Source of the DNA: Gigantopelta aegis
Lineage: Eukaryota; Mollusca; Gastropoda; Neomphalida; Peltospiridae
Direction of reading: 5' to 3'
NCBI RefSeq assembly: GCF_016097555.1
Contig: NC_054708.1
Coordinates: 2,132,558-2,196,557, forward strand
Length of the DNA: 64,000 bases
This document shows positions 31,632 to 41,561 of this stretch, one piece after another. The notes under the pieces are model-generated. The model was not told the origin of the DNA, did no database searches, and saw only the letters and a list, made by a program, of their open reading frames with translations. Numbering within the stretch: the first letter of the stretch is position 1; each line of letters begins with the position of its first letter. The translations under genes were made by a program, and so were the position numbers.

Positions 31632-33227
31632 ATGGAAGTGAAATCTGGAGATGGTGACAGTATTATTACGAACAGCATTGTTAAGTCAATACTGAGATGC
31701 TGCGTTTGCACTAAGGTGTACTCGGACCCAAGGCTCCTGTCCTGTCTTCATACTATTTGTAAATCATGTGTCGCTGATCTTGTCAAATCCAGCGACGATG
31801 ACACGACCGTCAGGTGTCCAGTGTGTAGAATGTCCTTAGTGCTGCCTGCAAGTGGAGTAGACGGATTGCCTAAAAACCTCCACTCTGCGCGGTTAACAGA
31901 AATGTTTCCTTGTAGAGAAGTAAGCAGATCCTGTTCGGTATGCCAGCTGAGTGGAAGAGCAGCCCATTCAGTGCGCCAGTGTTTAGATTGCCTCGACTTT
32001 CTCTGTAAGAAGTGCGCAAAGGGTCATGTATCGTCCAGCTTCACAGCTACACACAGAGTTGTCTCCCGCGATGTTTTATTGAGTGGGAAATATGACGTCG
32101 ACATATTAAAAAGCCAGACGACAATCTGTGGTGAACACAATGAGGAAGTGCAGATGTACTGTAAATCCTGCAGATGTTTAATGTGCATTCAGTGTGCAGT
32201 TACCCAACACTTGAAACACAACACGGCGGCCATTAATTCTGCCGCGGATTCAGTAAAACAGGATTTACAAAACATCATGAAAGAAAGTAGCGCCTGGATA
32301 TGGACATTAGAAAAAAAATCAGACTATTTGTTGTCCAAGGAAAAGACAAGACAACATTCCGAAAAGCAGAAACTAAGCGAGGTAAACAAACAAGTAGACA
32401 ATATTATTTCAAAAATTAAAAAAGAAGGGGAAATTATTGTCAAGCAAATTAATGATCACTGTGCAAAACAAGTACATGAATATTCATTGGCATCCAGTGC
32501 GCTTGAGTCACTGATGACGTCAGCTAGAGACACAGTGTCACTGTGTGATCACGTCATCGCACGTGGTAGTGACGTAGACGTGCTCCTGTTGCACAACACT
32601 CTGGAAGGACGTGTGAAGATTGTTGATGAACTAGACAAACATCTGCACTTAGACTCTATGGGTACAAACGTCACACTAGAAATACAAACACAAACTCCGG
32701 ACTGGAAATATTTCACGCTGACAGACACAAGTGTTCCTGTTATAAAAGACGATAAAGTATCCCGAAACGAAAGCGAAAATGACAAGCTTCTCGACAGTGG
32801 TTCATGGGACGTGCCTACGGCTAAAGATCATAAGAAGTTGGTAAATGATACAGCCTTTTGCGAGAAGAAACATGATTTCCATTCGTTAATTCCCCGTGAA
32901 TCTCAGTGTATTCAGAGTTCTAGTAACAACCATGTTACAGCAGTATATGCTCCTGAAGCCTTTTACAGAGAAAAAGAGGAGCAAACGATTATGCAAACGA
33001 TTATGCAAACGATTATGCAAACTATAAAAGACAACAGTTCTGACGTGTTTTTATATGTAGTGTTGGTGGTGTGGTTCTACCTTGCAACGCACGTGGATAT
33101 TTTCACAGGGGAGGCAGATCTGTATATATTTGCTTGTGTTTGTCTGTGGGTGTGTGCATGTGTTGTGGTTTGGGTGGTGGTGTGGAAACGTGTTTTCGAA
33201 CCATGCTGTCCTGAAGGTAAAGACTAG
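31632..33227 (+). CDS. TRIM-type RING/B-box protein with C-terminal membrane segment
   Basis: Single-exon gene, 531 codons, ATG at 31632, TAG at 33225. A C3HC4 RING finger spans residues about 23-65 (CCVC, then CLHTICKSC, then CPVC). A first B-box spans about 101-142 (CSVC, CLDC, CKKC), and a second about 166-196 (C-x2-H, CKSC, CIQC, then H). A charged helical region, about 205-330, is probably the TRIM coiled coil. Residues about 331-460 have no recognised domain. The last 60 residues hold FLYVVLVVWFYLA (about 473-485) and a longer stretch LYIFACVCLWVCAC plus VVVWVVVW (about 497-518). No PRY-SPRY, NHL or other usual end domain is present. TRIM proteins are commonly E3 ubiquitin ligases; those with a C-terminal membrane anchor (vertebrate TRIM13, TRIM59) sit on the ER. 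By analogy this could be a membrane-bound ligase; that is inference. A 12-bp repeat at 32985-33022 encodes TIMQ four times. Absence of introns fits the large intronless TRIM expansions in molluscs or a retrocopy. Confidence 0.85.
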   Translation: MEVKSGDGDSIITNSIVKSILRCCVCTKVYSDPRLLSCLHTICKSCVADLVKSSDDDTTVRCPVCRMSLVLPASGVDGLPKNLHSARLTEMFPCREVSRSCSVCQLSGRAAHSVRQCLDCLDFLCKKCAKGHVSSSFTATHRVVSRDVLLSGKYDVDILKSQTTICGEHNEEVQMYCKSCRCLMCIQCAVTQHLKHNTAAINSAADSVKQDLQNIMKESSAWIWTLEKKSDYLLSKEKTRQHSEKQKLSEVNKQVDNIISKIKKEGEIIVKQINDHCAKQVHEYSLASSALESLMTSARDTVSLCDHVIARGSDVDVLLLHNTLEGRVKIVDELDKHLHLDSMGTNVTLEIQTQTPDWKYFTLTDTSVPVIKDDKVSRNESENDKLLDSGSWDVPTAKDHKKLVNDTAFCEKKHDFHSLIPRESQCIQSSSNNHVTAVYAPEAFYREKEEQTIMQTIMQTIMQTIKDNSSDVFLYVVLVVWFYLATHVDIFTGEADLYIFACVCLWVCACVVVWVVVWKRVFEPCCPEGKD

Positions 33228-33699
33228 CTATCTGGGCTGGCTATTATGACAGGTGTTAATGATTAGTGGTTAGTGAGAGAGAAGTGGATGCATGTAGTAG
33301 TTGTACATCTACCTTACCAGCCTTACGGGCGATAGCTGTCACCGCACTACCGAAACTGTTCAAACTTGTTTGACGATAGTGTTACACCATTTATTCAACT
33401 AAAAAGAAAAGTACATGAAGTACTACGACATATTGTTCACTATTATAGCCGTTTTTGATCATTTAGATTAGAAGTACATTGTGTACTAACATTTTATAAT
33501 TTACAATATATATTTTTCGTACATATGATGTCGTTCTGGTCTTTCGGATTTTTGTAACGCCCCAAAATGCATTTTTCATAATTCTAAAAACGCACGTTCA
33601 TCTAAAAAAAAAAAAAATGGTTATCGAGAAAAGCTCTAGTCTATTTTGTACAGTATTTCTCTCTTATAACCTTATCCAAAACCGACAAAACAAATTCTA
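33228..33699. other. downstream of the TRIM-like gene, no feature
   Basis: AT-rich 3' flank without a clear polyadenylation signal or other feature. Confidence 0.4.
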
Positions 33700-34440
33700 A
33701 GAGATATCGAATGTGCTGTATTCGCCACTCTCGAGGAAAACCGTGAGAATATTACTACCCCTGTACCACGTCGACGATGACGAAGAGCATAAATAGAGAC
33801 CACTTTCAAGGAGATTTGTTCTTTGTTTGGTAGGTATTAACGTGCGTATATCCCGAGGGTTCAAACACGCTTACTGTGGGCACAGCTCTGATTAAAAGAT
33901 CCGTTACTGGACAATATATCCTCCTTGCATCAGGGGGCGGGACGTAGCCCAGTGGTACAGCGTTCGCTCGATGTGCGGTCTGTGTGGGATCGATCCCTGC
34001 CAGTGGGCCCATTTGGGCTATTTCTCGTTCCAGCCAGTGCACCACGACTGGTGTATCAAAGGCCGTGGTATGTACTACCCTGTATGTGGGATGGTGCATA
34101 TAAAAGATACCTTGCTGCTAATCGGAAAGAGTAGCCCATGAAGTGGCGACAGCGGGTTTCCTCTCTCGATATCTGTGTGGTCCTTAACCATATGTCTGAC
34201 ACCATATAATAGTAAATAAAATGTGTTGAGTGCGTCGTTAAATAAAACATTTCCTTCCTTCTTGCATCACCAAAAAGAAGACTGTCGCCCCCAGTATAGT
34301 TTACTAAATCAAAACAGGACAAAGCTCATTGTCCAGAATAAATACAGCTGTGATGACAAGCAGTCGTGAATCACTGTCAAAGTAGTGATGATACAAGGTG
34401 TTCGCGAAAAGTGAGCATATCCTGCTCCACTGGTAGCTAT
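33700..34440 (+). mobile_element. unnamed dispersed repeat, copy 2, with insertions
   Basis: Landmarks of the repeat at 20085-20465 recur: CACTCTCGAGGA near 33727, AAAGATCCGTTACTGGACAA at 33896, GAAGACTGTCGCCCC at 34278, AATAAATACAGCTGTGATGA, TGAATCACTGTCAAAG, and GTGAGCATATCCTG. A stretch at 33740-33890 has no counterpart and holds a retroposon-tail-like fragment (TATTAACGTGCGTATATCCC). A SINE is inserted at 33933-34260. Confidence 0.75.
33933..34260 (+). mobile_element. tRNA-derived SINE inserted in the dispersed repeat
   Basis: Head GGGGGCGGGACGTAGCCCAG, B-box-like GGGATCGATCCC, CGTTCCAGCCAGTGCACCAC, the conserved AAAAGATACCTTGCTGC body, and a GTTAAATAAAACATTTCC tail. A 9-bp target duplication CTTGCATCA lies at 33924-33932 and 34261-34269. 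Confidence 0.95.
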
Positions 34441-34527
34441 CAAGTTAATAGTTGAAATAAACAAGATTTTCACCAACACGATGAAAAGGCATGTACACTG
34501 TCAGTTTAGTCATTGATGCATCATATC

Positions 34528-34706
34528 ATGCCCTCCCCCCCCCCCCCCAAATTTTACGACAGTTATAATTTTATTATATATTAATTTTAATTTTTTTACG
34601 ATTCCCCTCCAAAACCTCCCCCAAAGTTCCATTGGCATTCCGCCTCATGTTATTGCGCCCCCCCCCCCCCCCCCCCCCCCAATGGATTTTCTGGATCCGC
34701 CACTGG
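34528..34706. mobile_element. possible short nonautonomous DNA transposon
   Basis: The right end GGATCCGCCACTGGG preceded by a long C run resembles the ends of common nonautonomous elements. The left end, near CATGCCCTCCC, is not well defined. Two C homopolymers (34533-34547 and 34659-34680) are prone to sequencing error. Confidence 0.35.
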
Positions 34707-35560
34707 GTGTCTACCAAAAAATGTTTAAAGGATTCCAGATGTCCTTACTTTTTATAACCCTGATCAAACATCTTCTCTACCAGAACGATATGTCGGTCTT
34801 TAAAATCAGCATGTGATGAGCGTGCCTAAAGTATCTCAGAAGTCGCGAAATATAAACGCCAAAAGCTGGAGCAGAAGGAATATTGCTCAAGCAAACTTTT
34901 ACTATTGGAAAGCTGGAGTTATTCCTTTTATTACCAAACTTCTGCATTTTGTGTTATATGTTGTTATTATGGTACGAAATGACTATGGTACGAATTGACT
35001 TTACCAGTTATTATATTACAAGCTTATCGAATTGCAAGTCGTATGGCGTCTGTTACAAGTCAAATGTGGTATTTTGTAATGTTTATTATTTATAAGTGTT
35101 TTATTGAGCTACATAATCATTGTTCACATGTATTGGTATATTTTTGGAAAGTGTAGCTGGCAAACCAGGGATAGCTTGGATCACAATTACGTTTTGTTTT
35201 ACGTAACAAAAGAGGTGTAGCTTGGCTAGTGGGGACGACTGAAGAGTATGGGCACGAACTGGTGAGCATGCATTGTAAGTTTGGGTACGAGTGGTTTTGT
35301 TGAATAAAAGCAGGGTATTTGGACGTATTGGTCACAATTGACATAACATTTGGTGCAGGTGTGTTTTCTTAAAACAGATATTTTGGAAGTGTATTTAAGC
35401 TGGTATAAGAGCGTGAGTACAGACATTTATTGTATTTTAGGTTTGAATTAATATTAACATTGAATGTTAAATAATGTAACATGTATGAAGTCATATGATA
35501 ATTAGCAGTGATTGACGTTTATGTATTTTGTGCATTGTTTCCAATAGGATTTTTTTTACT
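34707..35560. other. no gene seen
   Basis: AT-rich unique sequence with only short, overlapping open frames. Confidence 0.4.
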
Positions 35561-36630
35561 AAAATCTGAATAATGGGCAGAGTATAATTTTAATAGATGA
35601 AAAGGAAACTATTTATTTGAAGCTCGTGTGATGATGACCCGTCAGGCTGTCACGTGGTCGGATTAATGTTCAACTCGTTAATATTGCTCGGCTTTCAAAA
35701 ATACCAGACTCACAGAGAAATGATAGACTGCAAATACACTCACCGGCAACTGAACAATGAATTGTGACGCTAGATTATAGGCCTATGTCGGATTTCGATA
35801 CAACATTCGCTGGTTAAAGTCGGTTCTTAATTTGTTGAAGATGGGAAACTTTTAGCTTTTAAATTTCTTTGTGTATCACAGTTTGTAGAAAATAACGTAT
35901 TACACAAAATGCAGCAGTTTGGTAACAATAAAAAATTTGACTCTCGAAAAGGGAATATTCTCATCTTTTGTACACGCTTAGTATCATCACTGTCTTAAGA
36001 CCAATTCACTGATTATGTGTCATTACATGATGGAGTAATTGAGAGGACAGTTTTGCAATAACAACAAAATATTTTTTAAAAGAGAACTACCAGCATATTT
36101 AAATAGGTTTGTATTTCTTTGTACTTTTAAATCGGGTCTTACTTAATTTTACAATGAGATATTTAGTAAGCTATGTACGACCTTGATATTCCAGTAACTG
36201 ATAACGATTGTTATTACACACAAATGACAGAAGAATGCCACCAGTAAAAAGATATATTCATTAATTTACAAAAATAGACAGTGCGTCGGCCGGGAGTCGA
36301 ACCCGGATCGACTGCTTGGAAGGCAACCATGCTAACCGTTACACCACCGACGCCATACAATTAGCGATTCGATAAGCTTCTCAGGTCAGCTGTCTAAATG
36401 GTCACGTTCTTTTCGTACAACATATAACATATGGAAATAAATATTTCATATTTGTATGTATACAAGTATATTTTTTATTCCTCTCATGTGTTTGTATCAC
36501 ATTGTGGTGTGTTGAAAATTCGAATAATTCTTCGTTAATTTATTGACAAATTTAGAGGGCAGTTTTGCAACAAAAACCAAATACCAGATAGTATTTATAA
36601 ATCGTCGCGTGAGAGCTAAAAGGTTGTAAG
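35561..36630. repeat. tRNA-Gly neighbourhood, unit 1 of a diverged duplication
   Basis: Blocks recur elsewhere. 35562-35741 matches 38860-39004, 35640-36000 matches 40412-40790, 36195-36400 (with the tRNA) matches 38525-38720, and 36490-36606 matches 38355-38460. The order suggests old local duplications of a tRNA-Gly unit later broken by transposons. Confidence 0.75.
36282..36353 (-). tRNA. tRNA-Gly (UCC)
   Basis: On the minus strand this is a 72-nt cloverleaf. The acceptor 5' strand GCGTCGG pairs with CCGACGC, and the discriminator base is A. The D arm holds the A box TGGTGTAACGG, the anticodon loop is CTTCCAA with anticodon UCC, and the T arm CCGGGTTCGACTCCCGG contains the B box GGTTCGACTCC. 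It is close to the animal tRNA-Gly(UCC) consensus as I know it. All stems appear paired, so it is probably functional. Transcription would be by RNA polymerase III from the internal promoter. Confidence 0.95.
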
Positions 36631-36654
36631 TGGCAGATACAGGTCAGGTAAAAG

Positions 36655-37592
36655 GTTTAACGTGCGTATATACCACGAAGGTTTCACACACGCCTGTCCT
36701 GGGCTTAATCTCTGGCCTTTGTCAGTGACTAAGTCCAGGACAAGGGAGGGGGGGGGGGGGATGAGTTTGAAGTGGGCAGAATTTTGAATAAGTATTTAGT
36801 TGTGTCCAGCGACTGCGGGGACCGACTAGTAGACACCGAAAATGGGCCGTGTTCTGACTGGCTGAATTTCGATTCCTTCGGGTCTAACTAGAAAAAACTA
36901 AATCTACGGAGAATAACTGCACCTATCATCATGTCCGGACTAAGAATTTAAACCCAAAAATAAGTTTGACTGCTCGGCCGAAAAAGTTTTAAGGTGATTT
37001 GAGCAATTGAACGGGCGCCAAAGTAAAATGCGTTGGACTATTTATAAAAAAATAAACATAAGAATTTTGAAGCTCGAACGAAAACGTTTAAAGTCCAACT
37101 AAGCCCAAAAAGGAGGTTACCTGTCCTAGATAAGGTTGGCGTCTACGGGGAGGAGATGATGTACTCTTCGTTGAAGTGGGGCACCAACTTTCTGAAGTTG
37201 TGTCCCCATAGGCATTGAGCCAGTGGGAGGTACTGGGCGCCGGCGATGATCTTGATGATTCTGTGGACGGTGTGGTTGTTCATCTCTTTGTAGAGGATCC
37301 CCTGTCTGTACAAGCCATCCCGACGCGAGGTGATGACCAGGACCTGCCCAATTCCCCGTAGATCTCCAGGATGGATGGCGATCTGGTTGCCGTCCGGGAA
37401 GGTCTTAAACTCTTCCTCTTGGATCCCGCCTGGCAGTTTGTAGGGATCCGAGACGTCACCAATCACGTACTTAGCGTACTGACTTTTGATTTTCCGTTTC
37501 GCGAGCTGCCATTCGTCCCTGGCGGAAGCGGAAGGCCGCGTCTTGGCTGGTTGGTCCCCCGGGGGGGTCACGGCCTTCCGCTTGGCAACTCT
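36655..37592 (-). mobile_element. retroposon with unrecognised frame, 5'-truncated, left copy
   Basis: In reverse orientation this matches 39460-40397 over about 930 bp. It has an open frame of 142 codons (37143-37571) with KSQYAKYVIGDVSDPYKLPG, FPDGNQIAIHPGDLRG and IITSRRDG-like text (VLVITSRRDGLYRQG), then about 500 bp of noncoding 3' sequence ending ACGTTAAACCTTTTAC and a short tail. I do not recognise the protein. The 5' side stops abruptly against a hAT fragment at 37593. See the right copy for evidence of retroposition. Confidence 0.7.
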
Positions 37593-38088
37593 TGGCGTCT
37601 CCTTCTGGTATCGCCTGCAAGTTCGTGCTCTGCCGAGCGTTCATTCAGCGCACTTCGCAGGGTGAAAACGTGGCTCCGGAGCACTATGACCCAGCAGCGT
37701 CTCAACCACGTGATGGTCTGTCATGTGCACAGAAATCGTCTTGCTGAGTGCACTGCACGAGATATCGCAATTGAATTTGTCGATGGATCGAGCGATACAA
37801 GGCGTAGTGTTTTTGGGAAATTTTAGACCATTAAAGACTTGTTGGAATACCATCAGTGGCACCATTGTTTTTATTCATGTTCATTGTTTGTACTTGAATT
37901 AAGAAATTTGACCAATAAAGTTATATTGTATTTATATACCATTTGTTCAGTTTAGTCACAATAATTAAGGCGAAAAATATTTTGTCAGAAAGCAGCTCGG
38001 CTAGCCAGCAGAAAACACCTCAGAACAGCCCTAGAAGGGGTCAATTTTCCACAATTTTCGGGGGGAGGGCCCCCAGACCCCCCGCCAC
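37593..38088 (+). mobile_element. hAT transposon, 3' end with dimerisation domain
   Basis: The frame from about 37602 to 37826 reads LLLVSPASSCSAERSFSALR, RVKTWLRSTMTQQRL and HVMVCHVHRN, which is the C-terminal hATC dimerisation domain of hAT transposases of the zinc-finger/52-kDa-repressor-like group. A stop follows, with AATAAA at 37913. The sequence TTTTCGGGGGGAGGGCCCCC near 38052-38075 looks like a hAT terminus. All upstream transposase sequence is missing, replaced by the retroposon at 36655-37592. Confidence 0.8.
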
Positions 38089-38338
38089 AGGTAGGTGTAA
38101 ACCACTTGCTCCGACCAGTGATCCATAACTGGTTCAACAAAGTCCATGGTTTGTGCTATCCTGCCTGTGCGAAGCGCAAATAAAAGATCCCTTGCTGCTA
38201 ATCGGAAAAGTAGCCCATGTAGTGGCGACAGCGGGTTTCCTCTTAATATCTGTGTGGTCCTTAACCATATGTCTGACGCCATATAACCGTAAATAAAATG
38301 TGTTGAGTGCGTCGTTAAATAAAACATTTCTTTCTTGA
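38089..38338 (+). mobile_element. 5'-truncated SINE
   Basis: It starts within the body (CAGGTAGGTGTAAACCACTT) and runs to the usual tail GTTAAATAAAACATTTCTTT. The tRNA-like head is missing. It is joined directly to the hAT end on the left and to the duplicated tRNA neighbourhood on the right. Confidence 0.85.
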
Positions 38339-39003
38339 TAACGATTGTTATTACACACATTGTGGTGTGTTGAAAATTAGAATAATTCTTCGTTAATTTA
38401 TTGACAAATTTAGAGGGCAGTTTTGCAACAAAAACCAAATAGCGGATAGTATTTATAAATGAGGTATAACTAAATGTCACATAATTTCTGGTAAAAATTA
38501 AACATAAATGACCTTCATATTGATATTGAAGTAATAAACAACGATGATTGTTACACAAAATTGACTGATGTATGCCATCGGTAAAAAGAAACGTTCATTT
38601 ATTTACAAAAATAGACAGTGCGTCGGCCGGGAGTCGAAACCGGATCGACTGCTTGGAAGGCAACCAGGCTAACCGTTACACCACCGACGCTATACGCCTT
38701 ACAATTCGATAAGCTTGTCAGTTCACCTGTCTAAATTGTCATCTTCTTTTCTCACACCATATGGCAGATATATGGAAATATTTCACATTTTTCTTCATAC
38801 AAATGTGTTTTCTTCATAAGTTAACATTTTTTGTACGTCATTGTGATGTATTTAAAATCTGAATAATGGGCAGAGTATAATTTTAATAGATGAAAAGGAA
38901 ACTATTTATTTGAAGCTCGTGTGATGATGACCCGTCAGGCTGTCACGTGGTTGGATTAATGTTCAGCTCGTTAATATTGCTCGGCTTTCAAAAATACCAG
39001 ACT
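38339..39003. repeat. tRNA-Gly neighbourhood, unit 2
   Basis: Second copy of the blocks described at 35561-36630, in the same orientation, carrying the decayed tRNA. The last 14 bases (38990-39003) are the left target duplication of the following retroposon. Confidence 0.75.
38619..38690 (-). tRNA. tRNA-Gly (UCC)-like, probably decayed copy
   Basis: Same length and position of stems as 36282-36353. The T stem/B box has changed from GGGTTCGACTC to GGTTTCGACTC, which breaks a T-stem pair next to the B box, and the D-loop side has AGCCTGG for AGCATGG. Anticodon UCC and the acceptor stem are intact. Possibly a pseudogene. Confidence 0.7.
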
Positions 39004-40397
39004 CCCAAGCGAACTAGCGATGAGACTAGACGTTGTTTCGTGTGCTCTCAACATACCCCCCAGGAAGCTACGGCTTGTTGTCAGAATACCGCGTGGCGTA
39101 CACCGGGTCACGGGCAACCGTGACCTTGGTGTACGGGGACGCGGTTTCGAACAAGAGGAAGAGGACAAGGAAGAAGAAATGTGCGCCAGGGACAGCTCAG
39201 GCGGGGACAAAGCTGGTGGCTCAACCGCCAGCGGCGGTCCCGTCTGCGTCGCTGCCCCCACCACGACCAATCCAGACCGAGCGGAAGGAGGCGACTCGTC
39301 AACCGACCGCACCGACCGTACAGAAGCGGAAAGAGGAGCACCTACCCAGTGCACTACGGCCTGCTTCACCTGTTCTCGCCCGTCGCCCATCAGCGTTGAG
39401 ACCCCCACCCACGGGGGACTCCGCGATGGCGACATTGGAAGTTGGAGTTGCTAAGCGGAAGGCCGTGACCCCCCCGGGGGACCAACCAGCCAAGACGCGG
39501 CCTTCTGCTTCTTCCAGGGACCAGTGGCAGCTCTCGAAGCAAAAGATCAAGAGCCAGTACGCTAAGTACGTGGTCGGTGACGTCTCGGATCCCTACAAAC
39601 TGCCAGGCGGGATCCAAGAGGAAGAATTTAGGACCTTCCCGGATGGCAACCAGATCGCCATCCATCCCGGGGATCTACGGGGAATCGGGTAGGTCCTGGT
39701 CATCACTTCGCGCCGGGATGGCTTGTACAGGCAAGGGATCCTCTACAAAGAGATGGACAATCACATCGTCCACAGGATCATCAAGATCATCGCCGGCACC
39801 CAGTACCTCCCGCTGGCCCAACGCCTCTGGGCGCACGACTTCAGGAAGTTGGTGCCCCATTTCAACAACAGCTACACCATCTCCTCCCCGTAGACGCCAA
39901 CCTTAACTAGGACAGGTAACCTCCTTTTGGGCTTAGTCGGACTTTAAAAAAATTTCGATCGAGCTTCAAAATTCTTATGTTTATTTTTTTATAAATAGTC
40001 CAACGCATTTTACTTTGGCGCCTGTTCAATTGCTCAAATCACCTTAAAACCTTTTCGGCCGAGCAGTCAAACTCATTTTTGGGTTTAAATTCTTAGTCCG
40101 GACATGATGTTAGGTGCAGTTATTCTCCGTAGAGATAGGTTTTTCTAGTTAGATCCGAAGGAATCGAAATTCAGCCAATCAGAGCATGGCCCATTTTCGG
40201 TGTCTACTAGTCGGTCCGCGCAGTCGCTGGACGCTACTAAATACTTATTCCAAATTCCGACCATTTCAAACTCATTCCCCCCCCCCCCCTTGTCCTGGAC
40301 TTAGTCACTGGCAAAGGCCAGAGATTAAGCCCAGGACAGGCGTGCGTGAAACTCTCGTGGTATATATGCACGTTAAACCTTTTACTCAACTCAACTC
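39004..40397 (+). mobile_element. retroposon with unrecognised frame, right copy
   Basis: Flanked by a 14-bp direct repeat AAAAATACCAGACT (38990-39003 and 40398-40411), with a short CTCAA-repeat tail at 40385-40397. This points to target-primed retroposition rather than a terminal-inverted-repeat element. The upstream part encodes a basic Lys/Arg-rich segment (RVAYTGSRATVTLVYGDAV, then KRKRTRKKK). The downstream part encodes the same KYVVGDVSDPYKLPGG and IHPGDLRG text as the left copy. The reading frame is interrupted and the element is 5'-truncated, so it is inactive. The family is unknown to me; the basic segment could be the end of a LINE-type first ORF. Confidence 0.75.
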
Positions 40398-40411
40398 AAA
40401 AATACCAGACT

Positions 40412-40790
40412 GATGATGACCCGTCAGGCTGTCACGTGGTTGGATTAATTTTCAACTCGTTAATATTGCTCGGCTTTCAAAAATACCAGACTCACAGAGA
40501 AATCATAGACTGCAAATACACTCACCGGCAACTGAACAATGAATTGTGATGCTAGATTATAGGCCTGTGTCGGATTTCGATACAACATTCGTTGGTTAAA
40601 GTCGGTTCTTAATTTGTTGAAGATGGGAAACTTTTAGCTTTTAAATTTCTTTGTGTATCACAGTTTGTGGTAAAATAACGTATTACACAAAATGCAGCAG
40701 TTTGGTAACAATAGCAAATTTGACTCTCGAAAAGGGAATATTCTCATCTTTTGTACACGCTTAGTATCATCACCGTCTTAAGACCAATAG
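40412..40790. repeat. third partial copy of the tRNA-Gly flanking block
   Basis: Matches 35640-36000 at high identity (for example TGACCCGTCAGGCTGTCACG and CAAAATGCAGCAGTTTGG). It contains no tRNA. Confidence 0.85.
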
Positions 40791-40933
40791 TCTTATTCAA
40801 CTTACTGTGCTAGCACAACAAATATGCTATTCAACCTGAGTCATACCTACACACTGCAGAATTCTCTCCCTTGCCGGATATGCGCAATGCTATCCTTGCA
40901 CGGGCTACCTGTAACTTTATTCTCAATTCTGCA

Positions 40934-41133
40934 NNNNNNNNNNNNNNNNNNNNNNNNNNNNNNNNNNNNNNNNNNNNNNNNNNNNNNNNNNNNNNNNNNN
41001 NNNNNNNNNNNNNNNNNNNNNNNNNNNNNNNNNNNNNNNNNNNNNNNNNNNNNNNNNNNNNNNNNNNNNNNNNNNNNNNNNNNNNNNNNNNNNNNNNNNN
41101 NNNNNNNNNNNNNNNNNNNNNNNNNNNNNNNNN
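40934..41133. other. assembly gap (200 N)
   Basis: A run of exactly 200 N separates unique sequence from the 47-bp array. The gap probably reflects array collapse, so the array's true length is unknown. Confidence 1.
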
Positions 41134-41561
41134 CTTGACAGCCGTGGCGGCAGTACTCATGTTTTAGATGAAGTGACAGACTTGACAGCCGTGTTGAAGT
41201 GGCAGTACTCATGTTTTAGATGAAGTGACAGACTTGACAGCTGTGGTGGCAGTACTCATGTTTTGAAGATGAAGTGTAGTGGAAGACTTGACAGCTGTGG
41301 TGGCAGTACTCATGTAGAAGTGATAGACTTGACAGCTGTGGCGGCGGTACTCCAGTTTTAGACGAAGTGACAGACTTGACAGCTGTGGCGGCAGTACTCA
41401 TGTTTTAGATGAAGTGACAGACTTGACAGCTGTGGCGGCAGTACTCATGTTTTAGATGATGTGACACACATGATAGCTGTGGCGGCAGTACTCATGTTTA
41501 AGATGAAATGACAGACTTGACAGCTGTGGCGGCAGTACTCATGTTTTAGATGAAGTGACAG
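41134..41561. repeat. 47-bp minisatellite, left part
   Basis: Units contain GACAGCTGTGGCGGCAGTAC and TCATGTTTTAGATGAAGTG. Several units lack the TTTTAGA part. The same sequence occurs once at the end of the dispersed repeat at 20430-20465 (reverse). Confidence 0.95.

Noticed and set aside
37943-38128. Small open frame across the hAT/SINE junction
   Set aside because: It crosses two unrelated repeats and has no coding features.
36655-40397. A single large transposon or virus-like element (for example a Polinton) with about 930-bp terminal inverted repeats
   Set aside because: The right copy has its own 14-bp target duplication and tail, the left copy ends at a different point, and the space between holds hAT, SINE and tRNA-flank sequence. 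I saw no capsid, polymerase or integrase motifs. Two opposed retroposon insertions explain it better.
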